Of a stretch of 60,846 bases of DNA, positions 12,907 to 23,931 are shown in pieces (the first letter of the stretch is position 1; each line of letters opens with the position of its first letter). The DNA comes from an uncultured Alphaproteobacteria bacterium (GTDB lineage Bacteria > Pseudomonadota > Alphaproteobacteria > HIMB59 > GCA-002718135): positions 1 to 60,846 of the forward strand of contig CABYHW010000006.1 in NCBI GenBank assembly GCA_902518705.1. Direction: 5' to 3'. Made by a program: the position numbers and the translations under genes. The notes under the pieces are model-generated. The model was given only the letters and a program-made list of their open reading frames with translations, was not told the DNA's origin and made no database searches.

Positions 12907-13304
12907 TGGCGACAATTTCTTTTGATTTAGTTTCTCCAGAAAACCTCATCTTTAATGATGATGTTGGAACTATTATTGTTCCAGGTAAAGATGGTGATCT
13001 GGGTATCTTACCTGGACATAGTCAAGTAATGTCCTCATTAAGACCTGGCAGAGTGATGGTCTATAGTGAGGATAAAAATTTAGTTAAATCATTTTTTGTA
13101 TCAGGTGGTTTTGCTGAAATTAATCCTGAGAAATGTATCGTTCTTGCAGAAAGTGTAGTTGAATTAAATTCTTTAGACAAGTCTTCAATTGAAAAAGAAA
13201 TTGAAGAACTAGGTAGTAATGAAAGTAAAGAATCAGAAGAGCAACTGTTGATAGCAAAAGCTAAATTAGAAGCTATAACTGTAAGTTTTTATGATAAGAT
13301 TTAA
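12906..13304 (+). CDS. atpC: F0F1 ATP synthase subunit epsilon
   Basis: Regulatory subunit at the foot of the central stalk. 132 aa: the N-terminal beta-sandwich contains FDLVSPENLIF, VPGKDGDLGILPGHS and FFVSGGFAEI, all typical. The C-terminal helical part is short and acidic, so inhibitory up/down switching may be reduced; that is inference from length. Last gene of the atp operon; its final 4 bp overlap the convergent amidohydrolase gene. Confidence 0.95.
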
Positions 13305-14335
13305 TTTCTAAAATTAACAGAATCTATTAAATTTTTTGCATTATTATAAAAAAGATTCTGCTTTTCACTTTCCGTTATTTTGCTATTTCGAATGCCTCTT
13401 TTCATTGCCCTTAATTGTTCGTATCTAATAAATGTCATTCGATCATCACAATGGCTTAGAGCCAAATTGTGATTATCAGAATTTATTCCAGACCAAGCTT
13501 TCCCAAAAGTAATATATTTTCCCCTCATTCTCCCTATCATATCGTCAGATCCATACATTATTTTTTCAAGACCAACTCCTTGATACAGAGCGTCAATTGA
13601 ATCAGATTCACATACTGTAGAACAATCATACCAAATATTTTTTAAATCTCTAATTTTCTTAATTCCCTTTTCTAAAGCCCAAGCAGAATAACTTCTAGCA
13701 CAGTGAGCAAGTATCCATTTAACATTAGGATATTTATCACCCAAATAAATTAGGTCATTAATATTATCATCATTGGCAATTGCATCTTTTTTTGCCAAAT
13801 GCATCATAATTATAAGTCCAAATTTATCTGCAATTTCTATTTGCTCTTCAGTTATAAAATCTAAAATTTTGCAATTAATTGTATCGTTTGTTTTTGAATA
13901 AAATCTATATGGTTTAAAACCTTTAATGTTATTTTTTAATAAAAGCTCTTCAATATAATTTTTATCCATATTTGGGTTAATTAAAATTAAGCACTTATTT
14001 TCAGTATGTGTTTTAGTTTGTTCTAAAATATATTCATTTGAAGCTTCAAAGTTACACGGATATTTAAATGGAAAAGGAAAACTTAATCTATTTACAACTC
14101 TATTAGGCATAAGTAATTGATCTACTTGATCTGCAAATCTCATAGATACTTCACTAAAATATTTTCCTTGAAAATTTCTTTCACTAATATTTTTTTTAGG
14201 ATCCTTATTAAAACTCCATTTATAAATATGGGTATGAACATCAAAGATATTCTTAGGAACAAAGTTTTCTAACTCCTCGTCCCATATTTCTTTATCTAAG
14301 CTTGTGATTATTAATTCAGGATTTTCATTAAACAT
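13301..14335 (-). CDS. amidohydrolase-2 family metal-dependent hydrolase
   Basis: 344 aa TIM-barrel hydrolase. The metal-binding DVHTH is at residues 32-36, with histidines in MHLAKKD and LAHCARSY and the acid in YGSDDMIG, the pattern of PF04909 (decarboxylase or lactonase-like enzymes). The substrate cannot be named. No signal peptide is seen. It sits between atpC and rppH, overlapping atpC's end by 4 bp and the rppH stop region by 8 bp. It is therefore probably co-transcribed with rppH and ctpA, an unusual insertion into a housekeeping block. Confidence 0.75.
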   Translation of the reverse strand: MFNENPELIITSLDKEIWDEELENFVPKNIFDVHTHIYKWSFNKDPKKNISERNFQGKYFSEVSMRFADQVDQLLMPNRVVNRLSFPFPFKYPCNFEASNEYILEQTKTHTENKCLILINPNMDKNYIEELLLKNNIKGFKPYRFYSKTNDTINCKILDFITEEQIEIADKFGLIIMMHLAKKDAIANDDNINDLIYLGDKYPNVKWILAHCARSYSAWALEKGIKKIRDLKNIWYDCSTVCESDSIDALYQGVGLEKIMYGSDDMIGRMRGKYITFGKAWSGINSDNHNLALSHCDDRMTFIRYEQLRAMKRGIRNSKITESEKQNLFYNNAKNLIDSVNFRN

Positions 14336-14798
14336 CTTTTAGAACATTTTTAAATTCACTTTGAATTTTCTGATAAACATTTTTTTTAAATGGTACTGCA
14401 TTATGAGTAATTTCGTCGTAATTCATCCATTTCCAGTCACTAAATTCAGGATTATCTGTTCCTACATTTATATCTCTATCATCACCATTAAAATTAAATA
14501 AAAACCATTTTTGAATTTGACCCATATACTCATTTCCCCAGGGTAAAGTGCTTAAAATTTCACTTGGTATGTCATAGGATATCCATTCTTTAGATGAAGC
14601 AATTAGGGATGCTTTATTAGTTCCAATTTCTTCCATCATTTCTCTCCATACTGCTTCTTCAGGATTTTCATTTTCATCAACACCACCTTGTGGCATTTGC
14701 CAATACCCGCTAGGATTATCTAATCTTTTGCCAACTAAAATCTGATTTTTTGTGTTGAGAATCATCATTCCCACACACTTTCTATATTTTTTTTGCAT
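14328..14798 (-). CDS. rppH: RNA pyrophosphohydrolase (Nudix)
   Basis: Removes pyrophosphate from mRNA 5' ends and so initiates decay. 156 aa. The Nudix box spans residues 38-60 with all key residues of the GX5EX7REUXEEXGU consensus (Gly38, Glu44, Arg52, Glu53, Glu56, Glu57, Gly59). The N-terminus YRKCVGMMILN and the GYWQMPQGGVD stretch are characteristic of RppH/IalA rather than other Nudix enzymes. It follows ctpA by 2 bp, the standard alphaproteobacterial order. Confidence 0.95.
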   Translation of the reverse strand: MQKKYRKCVGMMILNTKNQILVGKRLDNPSGYWQMPQGGVDENENPEEAVWREMMEEIGTNKASLIASSKEWISYDIPSEILSTLPWGNEYMGQIQKWFLFNFNGDDRDINVGTDNPEFSDWKWMNYDEITHNAVPFKKNVYQKIQSEFKNVLKDV

Positions 14799-14800
14799 TA

Positions 14801-16096
14801 TTATTCTTGAATTTCATTAAAGAGACTAACACCTTGCACAAGATCAAAGGCTCTACGAAGTTGATAGTCAAGCTTTAACCTTTTTTCAAATTCACTTAAT
14901 TCATTATCTTCATTATCTTCTAATTCTTCTTCATTGTTTTTATCAAGGGAATCTTTTAAATCCGATTCAGAAAATCTTTTATAATCAAAAGATTCAAATT
15001 CTCCTTGCTCAATAATTATATCTGGAACAATACCTTTACCCTGTATTGATTCACCTGAGGGAGTATAATATCTAGCTGTCGTTAATCTTATACCAGTAAG
15101 ATTATCACTATTTGAAACTTGAAAGGGAATTATTGTTTGTACTGATCCTTTACCAAAAGATTGTGTACCAATAATGATTGCTCTTTTATGATCTTGTAGT
15201 GCGCCTGCAACAATTTCAGATGCAGATGCAGAACCTCCGTCAATAATTACAACAAGTGGTTTACCATTAGTTCTATCAGACTTCTTTGCACGATATCTTC
15301 TAATATCTTTTTTATCCCTACCTCTTGTTGAAACAATTTCTCCTCTTTCCAAAAATATATCTGTTACCTTAACTGCTTGAGTAAGAAGACCCCCTGGGTT
15401 AGAGCGTACATCTAAAACATAACCTTTTATTTGATTTTCTTTTTCAATTTTTTTTATTGCATCAAGAAGTCCACTTTCTGTTTGTTCGTTAAAAGATGTT
15501 ATTCTTAAATATCCAATATTATTAAGCACTTCACTTTTTACTGATCTAATTTTTATATAATCTCTAATAATTTCAATCTCAAAGGGTTCAGTATTTGCTC
15601 TCGAAATAGTAATTACTATTGGCTCACCTTTTTTACCTCTCATTAATTCAACAGCTTCATTTAGAGTTAGACCAAAAACAGGTGTTTCGTCTATTTGAAT
15701 AATGTAATCACCTGCAAGAACCCCAGCTTCATATGCTGGTGTATCTTCTATCGGAGCAATGACTTTCACAAAACCTTCTTCCATGGTTATTTCAATACCT
15801 AATCCCCCAAATTTACCCTCTGTATCCATTTGCATTTCTTGAAATACTTCTTCATTCATAAAACCAGAATGAGGATCTAAACCAGACAACATTCCATCAA
15901 TCGCTTTTTCAATTAATTCTTGATCCGTAACCTCTTCTACATAGGATGATCTTACTCTATCAAATACTTGCCCAAATAGATCTAGATATTTATATTTTTC
16001 TTCATCTGAAGAAGATCCATATGTTTTAGGTGCAAGAAGTGTAATGAGCATAAGCAGTAGTATTACTTTTAAAAATGCATTTTTTGAAATTATCAT
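14801..16096 (-). CDS. ctpA: carboxy-terminal processing protease (S41 family)
   Basis: Periplasmic serine protease that trims or degrades envelope proteins. An N-terminal hydrophobic signal (about 5-22) ends near PKTYGSSS, followed by a PDZ domain (about 100-185) and the S41 catalytic core. The Ser/Lys dyad is visible as Ser291 in GSASASEI and Lys316 in SFGKGSVQ, 25 residues apart as in E. coli Prc. The tail (about 375-410) is a Glu/Asp/Asn-rich linker. 431 aa, normal for CtpA. In many alphaproteobacteria rlmH and an envC-like gene separate rsfS and ctpA; here they are missing and rsfS ends only 5 bp away. Confidence 0.95.
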   Translation of the reverse strand: MIISKNAFLKVILLLMLITLLAPKTYGSSSDEEKYKYLDLFGQVFDRVRSSYVEEVTDQELIEKAIDGMLSGLDPHSGFMNEEVFQEMQMDTEGKFGGLGIEITMEEGFVKVIAPIEDTPAYEAGVLAGDYIIQIDETPVFGLTLNEAVELMRGKKGEPIVITISRANTEPFEIEIIRDYIKIRSVKSEVLNNIGYLRITSFNEQTESGLLDAIKKIEKENQIKGYVLDVRSNPGGLLTQAVKVTDIFLERGEIVSTRGRDKKDIRRYRAKKSDRTNGKPLVVIIDGGSASASEIVAGALQDHKRAIIIGTQSFGKGSVQTIIPFQVSNSDNLTGIRLTTARYYTPSGESIQGKGIVPDIIIEQGEFESFDYKRFSESDLKDSLDKNNEEELEDNEDNELSEFEKRLKLDYQLRRAFDLVQGVSLFNEIQE

Positions 16097-16101
16097 ATAT
16101 T

Positions 16102-16455
16102 TTAAGCTAGTTTAGTTTGTGAAGAATCAAAGCTTACTCCCCATAATTTTTCTAATGCATATAATTCTCTGATTTCTTGTCGAAACAAATGAACAATGAT
16201 CTCACCTGCATCAACAATTATCCAGTCACATTGAGGTCTTCCTTCAGGATTCGGACATTTTATCCCTGCTCTTTTTAATTTTTTTACCATTTCGTCTGCC
16301 GTAGCATCTGAATGTCTAGTTGATCTACAAGTAGCAATCACAAAGGCATCAGCAACGGATGATTTGTTTGATAAATCAATAACTTTTATATCTTCAGCTT
16401 TTGCATCACTTAGTATTGATACAATATTTTCTGTTAATGAAGTAATTTTATTAAT
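16102..16455 (-). CDS. rsfS: ribosomal silencing factor RsfS, apparent ATT start codon
   Basis: Binds ribosomal protein L14 and blocks subunit joining during starvation. The C-terminal part has CDWIIVDAGEIIVHLFRQEIRELYALEKLW split over the family core, typical of RsfS. Conserved family sequence (AKAEDIKVIDLSNKSSVADAFVIA, in frame) continues upstream of the first possible GTG at 16341 with no ATG, GTG or TTG before the stop at 16465-16467. The best start is ATT at 16455-16453, with AAGAGG five bases upstream and giving 117 aa, the normal RsfS length. It overlaps the nadD stop. A GTG start at 16341 would delete about a third of the fold. Confidence 0.85.
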   Translation of the reverse strand: MNKITSLTENIVSILSDAKAEDIKVIDLSNKSSVADAFVIATCRSTRHSDATADEMVKKLKRAGIKCPNPEGRPQCDWIIVDAGEIIVHLFRQEIRELYALEKLWGVSFDSSQTKLA

Positions 16456-17029
16456 ATTTGCCTCTTAATTTATTTCTTTGATTTCTAATTTCAGATGATG
16501 AAATTTTAATTTCTTTATTTTGTATCAAAGTCCATGCAGGAATTTTTTTTGAAACATGTTCTATGTCTTGAGCTATATATTTATTATGAATAAATTTTTT
16601 TGCTGCAACACTTTTCAAAGCATTTGTATTATATCCATGTCTTCTAAAAATAACAATAGAGATAATATGAAAAATTGATTGCCATTTTTCCCATTCGTGA
16701 AAATTAACTAAATTGTCTGCACCCATTAACCAAAAAAATTTAATATTTTTATAATATTGAATAAGAAATTTAATTGTTTGATAAGAATATTGAGATTTAA
16801 TTTTTTTTTCTACTTCTAATATTTTTATAGGAAAATTTTTTGTAATTTGTTTGCAATTTTGTAATCTTTCTTCGTATGTTGCAGGTTTTGAAATCTTCAA
16901 TGGGTTCTGAGGTGTAACTAACCACCAAATTTCATCAAGTTGTAATACTTTTTTTGCTTCATTTGAAATAAATAGATGCCCTCGATGTGGTGGATCAAAA
17001 GATCCTCCAAGAAGTCCGATCTTTTTCAA
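16451..17029 (-). CDS. nadD: nicotinate-nucleotide adenylyltransferase
   Basis: Adenylates nicotinate mononucleotide in NAD synthesis. The N-terminal nucleotidyltransferase motif GGSFDPPHRGH (residues 8-18) is diagnostic, and WWLVTPQNPLK and the C-terminal ISSSEIRNQ motif of the family are present. 192 aa, normal. It starts immediately after the proA stop and its end carries the rsfS ribosome-binding site, so proA-nadD-rsfS are one transcript. Confidence 0.95.
   Translation of the reverse strand: MKKIGLLGGSFDPPHRGHLFISNEAKKVLQLDEIWWLVTPQNPLKISKPATYEERLQNCKQITKNFPIKILEVEKKIKSQYSYQTIKFLIQYYKNIKFFWLMGADNLVNFHEWEKWQSIFHIISIVIFRRHGYNTNALKSVAAKKFIHNKYIAQDIEHVSKKIPAWTLIQNKEIKISSSEIRNQRNKLRGKY
16453..16466 (-). 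promoter_or_regulatory. Shine-Dalgarno plus ATT start of rsfS
   Basis: On the minus strand AAGAGG (16466-16461) is followed by five bases, CAAAT, and then ATT (16455-16453). The site lies inside the last codons of nadD, and the ATT shares one base with the nadD TAA stop, so translation is likely coupled. This spacing is ideal for initiation, and no canonical start codon is available in frame. Confidence 0.6.
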
Positions 17030-18279
17030 TTAGGATCTTTCCTGGCCATTGCCATTAACTACATATTTAAATGTAGTTAAATGTTTTGTTCCCACTGGTC
17101 CTCTTACATGTATTTTGTCAGTTGAGATCCCTATCTCAGCACCAAAACCAAATTCACCACCATCTGCAAATTGTGTAGATGCATTTTTTAATATTATTGC
17201 ACTGTCAATTTTATTATAGAATTTTTCAAAGGTTTTTTCACTTTCTGTAATTATACTTTCCGTATGTCCAGAAGAATAATCATTTATATGCTTAACCGCT
17301 TCGTCAACTCCTGACACAATTTTTACTGATAAAATTTTATCTAAATATTCTAATGACCAATCTTCTTCACTGGCAGTTTTAAAATCACTATCTAAAGACT
17401 GAATATATTCATCACCTCGAATTTCACAATTTACTTCTTTTAGAGGTTTTAATATTTTTATTGCTTCATCTTTAATTTTTTCATCAATTAAAAGTGTTTC
17501 TGCAGCACCACAAATTTCAGGACGCCTCATTTTACTATTAAAAACCACTTTTTCTGCAATACTTAAATCAGCATCCTTATCTACATACACATGACATATA
17601 CCGTCTAAATGTTTGATAACAGGAATCTTGCTTGCTGAATTAATTTTTTCAATTAAACCTTTACCACCTCTAGGAATAATTACATCAACATAATCTCTCA
17701 TACTAAGTAAATGATCAACCGCTTCTCTTTCAGGTGTATTAATCATTTGAACACAATATTCTGGGAGGCCAGCTTCCGTGAAAGCATTTGTAATATTATT
17801 TACCAATTCTTTAGAGGAATGAAAACTATCACTACCACCTCTTAAAATTATACAATTACCAGATTTTATGGAAAGACAAGAAGCATCAATTGTGACATTC
17901 GGTCTGGATTCATAAATTACACCTAATACACCAAGCGGTGTTGAAATTTTACGAAACTGCAATCCATTAGGCCTTTCCCATTTTTCTAGTGTAATACCAA
18001 TAGGATCTGGTATTTCAATTATATCTTCAATTGATGTAATCAATCCATCAATAGATTTATCTGTTAATGTAAGTCTATTCATTAAAGGTTTAGTTAAAGA
18101 TTTTTTTTCTCCATTTTCTAAATCTATCTTATTAGCCTCAAGAATTTTATCTCTGTTTTTATTTAAATTTTTAGTGAGTTTTGTTAAAGCAAGATTTTTT
18201 TGATCACTGCTGCAAACCTTCATATTTAGAGAAGCAGTTTTTGCTCTTTTGCCTAATTCAATAATATTATTTTCAATAC

Positions 18280-18283
<4 letters not shown>
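17030..18283 (-). CDS. proA: gamma-glutamyl phosphate reductase
   Basis: Second step of proline synthesis: reduces gamma-glutamyl phosphate to glutamate semialdehyde with NADPH. 417 aa, full length. The catalytic cysteine is Cys258 in RPEICGAAETLL, and YESRPNVT, ILRGGSDSFHS and PRGGKGLI are the expected conserved segments. Its ATG overlaps the proB stop as ATGA, and nadD begins on the next base after its stop. Confidence 0.96.
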
Positions 18284-20377
<2,094 letters not shown>

Positions 20378-20391
20378 TTAATTAATTAGGA

Positions 20392-20649
20392 TTATTGTTC
20401 TGTGGGAACAACTGATACAAAAGTTCTTACTCTTGTTTTTTTAAAAGCCACTTTTCCATTTATTGTAGCAAATATTGTGTGATCTTTACCTATGCCAACA
20501 TTATTACCTGGATGAAACTTTGTGCCTCGTTGCCTAATAATAATGTTTCCTGCTATTACGTTTTCACCGCCAAATTTCTTAACTCCAAGTCTTCGACCCG
20601 CCGAGTCTCTTCCATTCCTAGAACTACCACCTGCTTTTTTCGTTGCCAT
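20392..20649 (-). CDS. rpmA: 50S ribosomal protein L27
   Basis: 85 aa ribosomal protein whose N-terminus reaches the peptidyl-transferase centre. [18 protein letters not shown] and [18 protein letters not shown] are hallmark stretches. There is no Firmicute-type cleavable leader: Ala-Thr-Lys-Lys follows the initiator Met directly. Its ATG overlaps the rplU stop by one base. Confidence 0.97.
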   Translation of the reverse strand: MATKKAGGSSRNGRDSAGRRLGVKKFGGENVIAGNIIIRQRGTKFHPGNNVGIGKDHTIFATINGKVAFKKTRVRTFVSVVPTEQ

Positions 20650-21170
20650 TATTTATCTTCTTTTTTAGTTTTAACAGTTTTTTTAACAGTTTTCTTTACT
20701 GACTTTTTCTTAGTAGGTGAAGCTTTATTTACTGCTTTTTTTGTAACTATCTTCTTTTTTGCAACCTTTACCTCTTTAGACTCAATTTTTTCTTTAGTGA
20801 CTTTAGTTTCAGTTTTTTTAACTTTTTTTGTTTCAGGTTCAGCCGTGGATTTTTTACCACCATAAGAAATTGATTCTATTCTTAATACAGTTAGATATTG
20901 TCTATGACCTTGTGTTAGTCTGTAATTTTGTCTTTTTCTTTTTTTAAAAACTATTATTTTTTTATCTCTGATTTGATCAACAATTTTTGCTTCAATTGAA
21001 GCATCTTTTAGTAATGGCGCGCCTAAGCTATTTGTGCTTTGATCACTAATCGCTAATACATCAGTAATAGATACTTTATCGCCTTTGGATCCCTCAAGTT
21101 TTTCTACTTTAAGTATCTGCCCAGCTCTTGCTGAGTATTGCTTTCCACCAGTTTTGAAAATTGCTAACAT
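20649..21170 (-). CDS. rplU: 50S ribosomal protein L21 with lysine-rich C-terminal extension
   Basis: The first ~105 residues are a normal L21 ([35 protein letters not shown]). A further ~65 residues follow, made almost only of Lys, Thr, Val, Glu and Ser with [10 protein letters not shown]-like repeats. Such basic tails occur on L21 in some alphaproteobacteria and are expected to be disordered and RNA-binding. The total of 173 aa compares with 103 in E. coli. First gene of the rplU-rpmA-obgE operon. Confidence 0.95.
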   Translation of the reverse strand: MLAIFKTGGKQYSARAGQILKVEKLEGSKGDKVSITDVLAISDQSTNSLGAPLLKDASIEAKIVDQIRDKKIIVFKKRKRQNYRLTQGHRQYLTVLRIESISYGGKKSTAEPETKKVKKTETKVTKEKIESKEVKVAKKKIVTKKAVNKASPTKKKSVKKTVKKTVKTKKEDK

Positions 21171-21187
21171 ATCTTTTGATGGCGGGG

Positions 21188-21214
21188 TTTATAGTGAACT
21201 ATGCTAATAGTCAA
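21188..21214 (-). promoter_or_regulatory. Putative sigma-70 promoter for rplU
   Basis: On the minus strand TTGACT (21214-21209) and TATAAA (21193-21188) are separated by 15 bp, slightly short of the optimum, and lie 18 bp upstream of the L21 start codon. This fits a vegetative promoter for the ribosomal-protein operon. The evidence is sequence match only. Confidence 0.4.
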
Positions 21215-21249
21215 ATTAAAAATATGGCGTAAATATAGGAAAAAAGACC

Positions 21250-22002
21250 TTAAAAGCTATCCTTTGCTTTTCGTAAATAAGCAAATAATTCAAAGTCTGT
21301 AAAACCTAGCTCTTTCTTAATTATAGTACCTAACTTTGAATTTTGATTCAGGAATAAGTTATATTGTTTTTCATCTTCTAATAAAAAAGGTACGGATTTT
21401 CCTTTATTATTTAAATCATCATTAATTTTGTTTCTAACTGTCAAATACACGCTTTCTTTTTTGAGTGTTTTCTCAAGAAAATTTAAATTGCTTATTGTAT
21501 ATTCATGACCACAATAAATAACTGTATTTTTACCTAACTCATTGATTTTTTTTAAACTGTTAAACATTTCATTTAATGTTCCTTCAAACACACGACCACA
21601 ACCAAGCCTAAACAGTGTATCACCACAAAATAAAACATCATTGTTTTCATCATAGTAAATTATATGATCTAATGTATGCCCGGGTGTTTTTATTACTCTG
21701 AATGTATTTAAGCAGGAGTTGACTTCATCTCCATCACGTACAACGAATCTTGTATTTTCAATCTGAGCACTTGGAGAGTGTATATTAACTTCTGGAAAAG
21801 CATTAAGTATTCCTTTTACACCTGATGTGTGATCTTTATGATGATGTGTAATAAATATATCTTCTATGGTTAAATTGTTTTCAAGAGCAAAATTTAATAT
21901 AGGATTACTATCAGCAGGATCTATAACACAGCTCTTAAGCGTGTCATTATATAAAACAAAAGAATAGTTATCTTTTAATTGATTTATAATTTCAACTTTC
22001 AT
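21250..22002 (-). CDS. gloB: hydroxyacylglutathione hydrolase (glyoxalase II)
   Basis: Metallo-beta-lactamase fold thioesterase hydrolysing S-D-lactoylglutathione, the second step of methylglyoxal detoxification. The metal-binding THHHKDHTSG motif is at residues 52-61, followed by TPGHTLDHI and a third ligand region FCGDTLFRLGCGR. 250 aa, and the C-terminal helical domain ends with FELFAYLRKAKD, matching the family. It is 8 bp after metW on the same strand, so it is probably at the end of the metX-metW transcript. Confidence 0.92.
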   Translation of the reverse strand: MKVEIINQLKDNYSFVLYNDTLKSCVIDPADSNPILNFALENNLTIEDIFITHHHKDHTSGVKGILNAFPEVNIHSPSAQIENTRFVVRDGDEVNSCLNTFRVIKTPGHTLDHIIYYDENNDVLFCGDTLFRLGCGRVFEGTLNEMFNSLKKINELGKNTVIYCGHEYTISNLNFLEKTLKKESVYLTVRNKINDDLNNKGKSVPFLLEDEKQYNLFLNQNSKLGTIIKKELGFTDFELFAYLRKAKDSF

Positions 22003-22009
22003 CTAATAA

Positions 22010-22693
22010 CTAATTTGCAATAACAGAATTTTTTGCAAAAACTTTTTTTGATGATTTAATTTTTATTGGTTCAAAATTTTTATAACTTAATAAAAAGATA
22101 GCTTCGTGTGTGAAAAAATTAACTCCAGTAACTGATTCACTTATATCAAATTGCTTTCCTTTTGATGTTAATCCAATACTTTTTTCAATCACAATATTCA
22201 TTTCATTACACAAATTCAAAAAATCCTTAATTGTAAAAAAATGAATGTTAGGTGTGTCATACCATGTGTAAGGTAAACTTTCTGTTACTGGCATTTTTCC
22301 AGATATTAAAAGCTGTAATCTTATTTTCCAATGTCCAAAGTTAGGAAAAGAAACTATTGCTTTTGATCCTATTCTTAATAATTCAGACAGAATATCTTTG
22401 GGCTTCATCATTGCTTGTAAAGTTTGACTTAAAATTACATAATCAAAACTATTATTTGAATATTGGGACAAATCCAATTCGGCATTTCCATGTACAACAT
22501 TGAAACCTCTTGCGATAGCATTTGCAGCTAGATCTCTATTTAATTCAATGCCATGAGTTATCGCATTACGATTATTTTCTAATTGTTCCATAAGACCACC
22601 ATCACCACATCCAATATCTAGGATTTTTCTATCTTCTGCGATAAGTGTTTCAATAAGAGACCAATCTTTTCTTATGCTATTAATTTTATTCAT
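22010..22693 (-). CDS. metW: methionine biosynthesis protein MetW
   Basis: Small SAM-dependent methyltransferase-fold protein that accompanies MetX in proteobacteria and is needed for efficient homoserine acetylation. Motif I is ILDIGCGDGGLM. The stretch PNFGHWKIRLQLL followed by MPVTESLPYTWYDTPN is highly characteristic of MetW. 227 aa. Its start overlaps the metX 3' end by 8 bp. Confidence 0.94.
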   Translation of the reverse strand: MNKINSIRKDWSLIETLIAEDRKILDIGCGDGGLMEQLENNRNAITHGIELNRDLAANAIARGFNVVHGNAELDLSQYSNNSFDYVILSQTLQAMMKPKDILSELLRIGSKAIVSFPNFGHWKIRLQLLISGKMPVTESLPYTWYDTPNIHFFTIKDFLNLCNEMNIVIEKSIGLTSKGKQFDISESVTGVNFFTHEAIFLLSYKNFEPIKIKSSKKVFAKNSVIAN

Positions 22694-23834
22694 CTATCTT
22701 CGCAAAGTTGTTTGTTAGGAAACCTTTTATTACATCATCTAACTGTGGTTCCTCTAATAAAAAACTATCATGTCCTTTATCAGTATCAATTTCTAGAAAG
22801 CTTACTTCTCTTGATAGAGAATTTAATTGATTTACAATCATTTTACTTTCTATTGTAGGGAATAACCAATCCGAGGTAAATGAGACAATTAAATATTTTA
22901 AATGGTTATTTGGATTATGACTAAACTCAATATTTTTTCTAAATGTTTCATCATGATCAAAATAATCCATAGCCCTTGTTAAATAAAGATATGAATTTGC
23001 ATCAAATCTTTCAACAAATGATTTACCTTGATATCTCAAATAACTCTCAACTTGAAAATCAGCATCAAATCCAAAAGAAATAATATCTCTTGATTGAAGT
23101 TTTCTTCCAAATTTTCTATGCATCGCATTTTCGGATAAATATGTGATATGCGCAATCATTCTTGCTACTGATAGACCTCTTTCTGGTACTTCATTATTTT
23201 CAAAATACTTTCCATTTTTCCAAATAGGATCACTCATTATTGCCTGTCGCCCAACTTCATGAAATGCAATATTTTGAGCCGAATGTTTTAAAGCGCCCGC
23301 AATATGTATTATATTTAAAATTCTATCTGGAAAATCGATTGCCCATTGAAGTGCTTGCATTGCTCCCATCGAACCACCAATGATAGAAAATAACTTTTCT
23401 ATATTTAAACTTTCAATCAATAAAGATTGAGCCTTCACCATATCTTTTATTGTTACGGAAGGAAAATTACCACCATATGCAACATCACTTCCATTTTGTA
23501 ACTCTTTAGGACCAGTTGAGCCAGCACAACCGCCGAGTACATTTGAGCAAATTACAAAAAATTTGTTTGTATCAATTGGTTTATTAGGCCCAACCATTCT
23601 AGACCACCAACCTTCTCTCCCAGTAATGGGATTATTCCCAGTAACATATTGATCTCCAGTTAAAGCATGGCAAACAAGAATAGCATTAGTTTTATAAGCA
23701 TTTAATTTGCCATATGTTTTGAATGCTAGTTTAAAACTATCTATTATATCTCCTGATTCTAGTTTTAAATTAATATTCTCGAAATAGGCTATTTCGCTTT
23801 CAAGTTTTGTGTCAGTAGTAAATTTTGTTTTCAT
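22686..23834 (-). CDS. metX: homoserine O-acetyltransferase
   Basis: Acetylates (or succinylates) homoserine to open methionine synthesis. Alpha/beta hydrolase fold, 382 aa. The nucleophile is Ser155 in GGSMGAMQALQWA, and the C-terminal DKGHDSFLLE supplies the catalytic His and Asp side. HALTGDQYVTG and GGCAGSTGP are family signatures. Acyl specificity cannot be read safely by eye. A SAM-II riboswitch lies 48 bp upstream of the ATG, so expression should fall when SAM is abundant. The product could feed the O-acetylhomoserine sulfhydrylase-like enzyme at 34.3 kb. Confidence 0.95.
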   Translation of the reverse strand: MKTKFTTDTKLESEIAYFENINLKLESGDIIDSFKLAFKTYGKLNAYKTNAILVCHALTGDQYVTGNNPITGREGWWSRMVGPNKPIDTNKFFVICSNVLGGCAGSTGPKELQNGSDVAYGGNFPSVTIKDMVKAQSLLIESLNIEKLFSIIGGSMGAMQALQWAIDFPDRILNIIHIAGALKHSAQNIAFHEVGRQAIMSDPIWKNGKYFENNEVPERGLSVARMIAHITYLSENAMHRKFGRKLQSRDIISFGFDADFQVESYLRYQGKSFVERFDANSYLYLTRAMDYFDHDETFRKNIEFSHNPNNHLKYLIVSFTSDWLFPTIESKMIVNQLNSLSREVSFLEIDTDKGHDSFLLEEPQLDDVIKGFLTNNFAKIDE

Positions 23835-23881
23835 ATCTTTTTAGTCTAACACTGTTTGAAAGAATGAAGGAGGAGTGTAAA

Positions 23882-23931
23882 CGCTTTAGCTGATTATTGC
23901 TCCACCCGCAAGCTGTCTCAAATCGGTGATA
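23882..23931 (-). promoter_or_regulatory. SAM-II (SAM-alpha) riboswitch upstream of metX
   Basis: Read on the minus strand, the leader contains CACC, then GATTTGAGACAGCTTGC, then GGGTGG, then an A/U-rich stretch, then AGCTAAAGC. This is the order of the SAM-II consensus: P1 stem (CACC/GGTG pair), loop GAUUUGA..GCUUGC, and the 3' GCUAAA element that forms the H-type pseudoknot. SAM-II elements precede metX or metA genes in alphaproteobacteria and usually act by hiding the ribosome-binding site. Here about 48 nt lie between the element and the metX ATG. Confidence 0.88.

Noticed and set aside
20479-20865. 128-codon open frame on the plus strand over rpmA/rplU
   Set aside because: Phe/Thr/Leu-rich mirror of the Lys-rich L21 tail, which is what antisense of AAA/AAG codons gives. 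Not a gene.
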